A DNA stretch of 64,000 nt, taken from NCBI RefSeq assembly GCF_042643265.1, contig NZ_JBHRRZ010000003.1:177640-241639 (forward strand). Reading direction: 5' to 3'. This document shows, one piece after another, positions 60,369 through 64,000 of the stretch. Numbering within the stretch: position 1 is the first letter of the stretch; every line of letters starts with the position of its first letter. Source of the stretch: Virgibacillus_O sediminis. Its GTDB lineage: Bacteria; Bacillota; Bacilli; Bacillales; Amphibacillaceae. The translations under genes were made by a program, and so were the position numbers. A model generated the notes under the pieces. It saw only the letters and a list, made by a program, of their open reading frames with translations. It had not been told where the DNA came from and did no database searches.

Positions 60369-60635
60369 TTATTTTGCAAGTGTCATGGTCCACTCATGAA
60401 CCTCACATTCCCTGGCACCACTTGTTACATATGGATCTTGTTTCGCCAGCTCTTCCGCCTCTGCAAAATCAGCTGCCTGATAAATAACCAGTCCGCCGGT
60501 TCCATCAGTAAAGCGGCCTTTCGCGAAGATTTTGCCCTCTTCCTCTTTCTCTTCTAGATACGCAAGATGCGCCGCTCGCAGCTCTTTACTCTTCCCTTCA
60601 TCTTTCATTGGCAGAAATACTGCAAAATACTTCAT
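60369..60635 (-). CDS. YciI-family protein
   Basis: An 88-residue ferredoxin-like-fold protein, MKYFAVFLPMKDEGKSKELR then HLAYLEEKEEEGKIFAKGRF and GGLVIYQAADFAEAEELAKQ. The conserved His in HLAYL and the DPY motif of the YciI family are present. The role is unknown in most members. It follows the CaCA antiporter gene by 24 bases on the same strand, so cotranscription is possible. Confidence 0.9.
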   Translation of the reverse strand: MKYFAVFLPMKDEGKSKELRAAHLAYLEEKEEEGKIFAKGRFTDGTGGLVIYQAADFAEAEELAKQDPYVTSGARECEVHEWTMTLAK

Positions 60636-60659
60636 GATCCAACTTCCCCCTTCATCAAT

Positions 60660-61661
60660 TTATCCCTGGAACAATAGATAGGACACAATAAAATAACCGA
60701 TGACTGTAATAATTGACGGGATGCTGTACGTCCACAATGATGCAGAACGTTTTCGCAGCAAGGCCCAAATCAGCACTGCAGAGAGCACGCTGATGGCAAT
60801 CCCGGTATATAGATTGGAATAAGAAACATCAGCCATGATAGAGCCGCCTTGGTATACTGCATCCGATATTGCAAGGATGATCATATTGAACATATTACTT
60901 CCGAGGATGGAGCCGACAGCAAGGTTCATGTTCTTCAATCTCAACGCTGCATAGACAGAAACCGCTTCTGGCAGGGATGTCGTTGCGGCGATAAGGAAAC
61001 TTCCAACAAAGCTCGATCCCATGCCGGTGATTACCGCTATCTGATCGCCGGTGATGGATAATACCGAACCAGCCAGCAGGATTGCTACGGCAGCGATAAT
61101 GAACCCTATCACCGCTTTTTTGACTGAAATGTCCTTTGGAGGTTCTTCTCTGCCGGCCTCCGGGCTGTCGCCCATCAATGCCTCCGTCGGTTCCGGAGCG
61201 GAAGGCATACGACTGATGACAACCATACCGATCACGTATACAAGCAGTACCAACAGTGCATCCACACCAATTCCTAAAATCGTATAGTCAATCCGCAGGA
61301 AGAGAGCCAATGTCACCATCAGCATTAGGAACAAACCCAGCACCGCTGAAAACAAATGGCTTCTGCCCGCTTGAAGATACAACTGCCTTCTACGGTACAC
61401 CAAATCAAACACCGCCAGGATCAGCAGGTTGAATAGGTTTGATCCAAGCATATTGCCGATAGCAATATCGACATTGTTGATCAAAACTGCGGAGAAACTG
61501 GTGGTGACTTCGGGAAGAGAGGTAGCTCCAGCCAGAAGGATCGTTCCGACAACCATACCGCCCATATTGGTCTTTTCACTGATAACATCCGCATACTCGG
61601 ACAGCTTCATGGCAGTATATACAGTTAGTGCTGCTGCAAGGAAAAATATTACGAATACCAA
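60660..61661 (-). CDS. CaCA-family Na+/Ca2+ exchanger, YrbG-like
   Basis: A 333-residue membrane protein made of two inverted halves, each with about five spans. The alpha repeats are LAGATSLPEVTTSFSAVL plus GNMLGSNLFNLLIL, and AATTSLPEAVSVYAAL plus GSILGSNMFNMIIL, which supply the ion-binding acidic and polar residues. The central loop is hydrophilic (EPTEALMGDSPEAGREEPPK). TTG 61661 is preferred because AGGAGTG is eight bases upstream; TTG 61682 gives seven more residues. Confidence 0.92.
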   Translation of the reverse strand: MVFVIFFLAAALTVYTAMKLSEYADVISEKTNMGGMVVGTILLAGATSLPEVTTSFSAVLINNVDIAIGNMLGSNLFNLLILAVFDLVYRRRQLYLQAGRSHLFSAVLGLFLMLMVTLALFLRIDYTILGIGVDALLVLLVYVIGMVVISRMPSAPEPTEALMGDSPEAGREEPPKDISVKKAVIGFIIAAVAILLAGSVLSITGDQIAVITGMGSSFVGSFLIAATTSLPEAVSVYAALRLKNMNLAVGSILGSNMFNMIILAISDAVYQGGSIMADVSYSNLYTGIAISVLSAVLIWALLRKRSASLWTYSIPSIITVIGYFIVSYLLFQG

Positions 61662-61766
61662 TAGAATCACTCCTAATTTCAAGACCTATCCTCTAATATA
61701 CCCCCAACCTCCAAAATTGAAAAGCAAACTGTACAACTAATTCACTGACTCCAAATACTGGAGATT

Positions 61767-61798
61767 AAAAAAGCCCTGCCGACAATTCGACAGGACTT
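61767..61798 (-). terminator. Terminator of asparagine synthase gene
   Basis: AAGTCCTGTCG pairs with CGGCAGGGCTT (with G-T pairs) and a run of T follows on the minus strand. Confidence 0.8.
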
Positions 61799-61867
61799 CA
61801 ATGCTTCTAATTATGTCTATGGAAAATACAAGGCCTAATAGGGATGCCCTCCCCCCGACAGACCCAT

Positions 61868-63715
61868 CTACCTGCTGATCTTCACATCATATTCACGCAA
61901 CCAATAATCAATTTGGCAAAGATGGGCAATCAGCTGCGGCCCTTTCATCAGCTGACCATACCATGGATCTTTAAATTCCTTTCCTTCCGTGCGATTGATG
62001 GCTTCCACCTTTTCCCGCTTCATGAATTCGAACAATGGGGAATCAGGATCTGCCAGAATCTCATCCATCCATGTCACGGCCGCTTTCGTATATTCCGGCT
62101 GAAAGGTTCTTGGATACGGACTTTTTTTCCGATAGAGTACATCATCCGGCAGTATGCCTTCCAATGCTTTTCGTAAAATGCCTTTTTCTCTGCCTCCATG
62201 CATTTTTATTTCCCAGGGAATGTTCCATACGTATTCCACCAATTTATGATCGGCATACGGGACGCGCACCTCTAAGCTTGCCCCCATGCTCATCCGGTCT
62301 TTTCGGTCCAGCAGTTGGGCCATGAACCAGTGCATATTCAAATAGAACAGTTCCCTGCGACGCGCATCCTCCTTCTTTTCCCCATCCAAAAGAGGGGTTT
62401 CCATTATTGTTTCCCTGCTTCTGTCATGGACATATGTCCTAAGATCCAGCTTCTTCCGCCACTCCGGATGGAGGAGATTGATCCGTGCATCAAGGGATCG
62501 CATCCATGGAAATCCTTCCTCACCAACTGCTGTCGGGTCATGGAACCATGGATAGCCTCCGAATATTTCATCCGCACACTCCCCTGAAAGGCTGACCGTT
62601 GTATGTTGTTTAATCTTGCGGCAGAACCATAGCAACGAAGAATCAATATCAGCCATCCCGGGCTGGTCCCTCAACAGGACTGATTCCTTTAGAAACTCCG
62701 CCAGTTCCTTTCCGGATATCACCTCATTGTGATGATTGGTAGAGCAATAATCCACCATCAGATCAATCCATGGCTGGTCGGCGGATGGCTGGAACTTACT
62801 TGCCTGAAAATGCCGGTCATTCCCTTCATAATCTATAGAAAAGGTGGGAAGCACTCCCCTTCCCTCCTGCTTGAAATAATCAGCGGCAACAGCGGTAATT
62901 GCACTGGAGTCCAAACCGCCCGAGAGAAAAGTTGATACAGGCACATCAGAAACAAGCTGGCGCTTTACCGCGTCTACAAATATTTCACGGACATTGGATG
63001 CTGTCTCTTGTACAGAATCCCTATGTTCTTCACTTCTCATATTCCAGTAACGCGAAACTTTCAATCCATCTTTAGAGTAAGTAAGTACATGTCCTGCACG
63101 GAGTTCTCTGACCCCTTTGAAAATCCCATGTCCCGGCGTCCTAGAGGGGCCCAACCCGAAAATTTCTGCCATCCCATCGCGGTCTATCTCCGTTTTGCTC
63201 TCCCGATGCTCAAGGATAGCTTTCAACTCAGATCCGAAAAGGAAGAAACCTTGTTTTTCTTGGAAAAATAGCGGCTTTACACCTAGACGGTCCCTCGCCA
63301 TAAACAGTTGCTCCTTTTGGGAATCCCAGACACCGAATGCATAGATTCCATTCAGATGGTCGACACACTTTTCCTTCCACTCCATATAAGCAGTCAGCAG
63401 AACTTCTGTATCCGAGGACGTTCCAAATCGATATCCACGTCTCAGAAGTTCTTTACGCAGTTCGTCCGTATTGTATAATTCCCCATTATAAACCAGGGTA
63501 TATAAACAGCCGTTTTCGGACTTCGTCATCGGCTGTTTCCCGCCTTCAACGTCCACTACAGCCAGCCGTTTATGTCCAAATGCAGCATTTCCGCTAATCC
63601 ATATCTGTGAGTCATCCGGCCCGCGCAGTGTCAAAGTATCTGTCATCATTTTCAAGGTCTGCCTTTCAGTATCGAGTGGCTTTCTCCAATCGATCACTCC
63701 CGTTATCCCGCACAT
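61868..63715 (-). CDS. Asparagine synthase (glutamine-hydrolysing), AsnO-like
   Basis: The 615-residue enzyme has an N-terminal Ntn amidotransferase domain whose nucleophile is Cys2 (MCGITGVIDW), with the pocket RLAVVDVEGG and LVYNGELYNTDELR. The synthetase domain has the PP-loop FLSGGLDSSAITAVAA and SGECADEIFGGYPWF. The length matches B. subtilis AsnO (YisO), which acts in sporulation; AsnB is slightly longer. AAAGGATG precedes the ATG. Monocistronic with its own terminator. Confidence 0.93.
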   Translation of the reverse strand: MCGITGVIDWRKPLDTERQTLKMMTDTLTLRGPDDSQIWISGNAAFGHKRLAVVDVEGGKQPMTKSENGCLYTLVYNGELYNTDELRKELLRRGYRFGTSSDTEVLLTAYMEWKEKCVDHLNGIYAFGVWDSQKEQLFMARDRLGVKPLFFQEKQGFFLFGSELKAILEHRESKTEIDRDGMAEIFGLGPSRTPGHGIFKGVRELRAGHVLTYSKDGLKVSRYWNMRSEEHRDSVQETASNVREIFVDAVKRQLVSDVPVSTFLSGGLDSSAITAVAADYFKQEGRGVLPTFSIDYEGNDRHFQASKFQPSADQPWIDLMVDYCSTNHHNEVISGKELAEFLKESVLLRDQPGMADIDSSLLWFCRKIKQHTTVSLSGECADEIFGGYPWFHDPTAVGEEGFPWMRSLDARINLLHPEWRKKLDLRTYVHDRSRETIMETPLLDGEKKEDARRRELFYLNMHWFMAQLLDRKDRMSMGASLEVRVPYADHKLVEYVWNIPWEIKMHGGREKGILRKALEGILPDDVLYRKKSPYPRTFQPEYTKAAVTWMDEILADPDSPLFEFMKREKVEAINRTEGKEFKDPWYGQLMKGPQLIAHLCQIDYWLREYDVKISR

Positions 63716-63800
63716 GGCTGATCATCCTTTCTCTATGCTGTAAATGCCGCTTATCAGTATATGCAGGGACACTTTGTAATTTGACACTTTTATCAAAAAG

Positions 63801-63828
63801 AAAAAGCCCTTGTCGACCGACAAGGGCT
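63801..63828 (-). terminator. Terminator for a minus-strand gene beyond the window
   Basis: AGCCCTTGTCG pairs perfectly with CGACAAGGGCT, followed by TTTTTC on the minus strand, about 90 bases upstream of the asparagine synthase gene. The gene it serves is not seen. Confidence 0.7.
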
Positions 63829-63877
63829 GGTGTAGCCTGGATGTTCCTTTTACGTTTTGGATATGACTTCTACCTCA

Positions 63878-63917
63878 GCTTGTAGAGAAACCCCGTGTTT
63901 TTCTACAAGCTTTTTTT
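63878..63917 (+). terminator. Terminator-like hairpin at the right edge
   Basis: AGCTTGTAGA pairs with TCTACAAGCT and is followed by seven T on the plus strand. No plus-strand gene ends before it, so it may belong to the adjacent repeat. Confidence 0.55.
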
Positions 63918-64000
63918 CTTGCCTCCAGGAGCACGAACCATTCCCTTTCCGCGGACGAACGCCCGAGCCTCCTCGTGAAAACCCACACTGCGGGGTCTCG
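63911..64000 (-). repeat. Dispersed repeat, partial diverged copy E at window edge
   Basis: Read on the minus strand it gives CGAGACCCCGCAGTG, CACGAGGAGGCTCGGGC and CCGCGGAAAG, matching the middle of copies A, C and D, but with a different right part (TGGTTCGTGCTCC). It is cut by the window end. Confidence 0.65.

Overview
The window reads as chromosome of a low-to-mid GC, endospore-forming Firmicute of the family Bacillaceae, most like the halotolerant Oceanobacillus/Virgibacillus/Sediminibacillus group. The reasons are strong AGGAGG-type ribosome binding sites, many GTG/TTG starts, a T-box ilv-leu operon, a preQ1-I riboswitch, and B. subtilis-type neighbours (AmiE-NagZ-NamZ, YwrC/YwrD/YwrB/YwrA, YtaF, YwbE, CvfB, AsnO). 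The genus is inference. No tRNA, rRNA, CRISPR array, insertion sequence or prophage was seen.

Layout. 0-0.15 kb: the start of a transporter gene behind a 38-residue membrane protein. 0.4-12.1 kb: a muropeptide/MurNAc salvage island. Three secreted enzymes (AmiE-like, NagZ, NamZ) face a convergent block encoding a sugar ABC importer (binding lipoprotein plus two permeases, no ATPase), MurQ, the RpiR-type regulator MurR and a BadF/BadG-type sugar kinase. The PTS transporter MurP of B. subtilis is absent, so uptake followed by kinase phosphorylation is the likely route. A near-perfect cre site lies between the murQ promoter and gene. 12.1-16.1 kb: a flavodoxin relic, an FtsW/RodA-family gene and a YyaL-like thioredoxin-fold protein.

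16.1-26.5 kb: a complete Tad/Flp pilus locus (TadC, TadB, CpaF, TadZ, CpaB, TadG, TadE, prepilin peptidase, two almost identical Flp pilins, a DUF192 protein), headed by a separate pair of regulatory genes (small helical protein plus GAF/LuxR protein). A perfect 11-bp inverted repeat sits between regulator and pilus operon. 26.6-37.5 kb: housekeeping and accessory genes (ferredoxin, CHY zinc finger, AbgT transporter, YtxH, topoisomerase III, YtaF, an SDR without the usual Tyr/Lys pair, an AEC transporter, CvfB, YwbE), with an unidentified structured RNA candidate ahead of cvfB.

37.5-44.1 kb: an M3 oligoendopeptidase, a HAD phosphatase, and the chromate cluster (two short-chain ChrA proteins, a YwrD-type gamma-glutamyltransferase, a divergent Lrp-type regulator). 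44.1-55.9 kb: branched-chain amino acid synthesis, ilvB-ilvH-ilvC-leuA-leuB-leuC-leuD-ilvA as one T-box-controlled operon with ilvD separate. 56-64 kb: glpK, queF plus queuosine-precursor transporter under a preQ1-I riboswitch, an orphan PflA-like radical SAM enzyme, YciI, a CaCA antiporter and asparagine synthase.

A roughly 230-bp dispersed repeat with imperfect terminal inverted repeats occurs at three loci (one a tandem pair), always between convergent genes. A diverged partial copy runs off the right edge.
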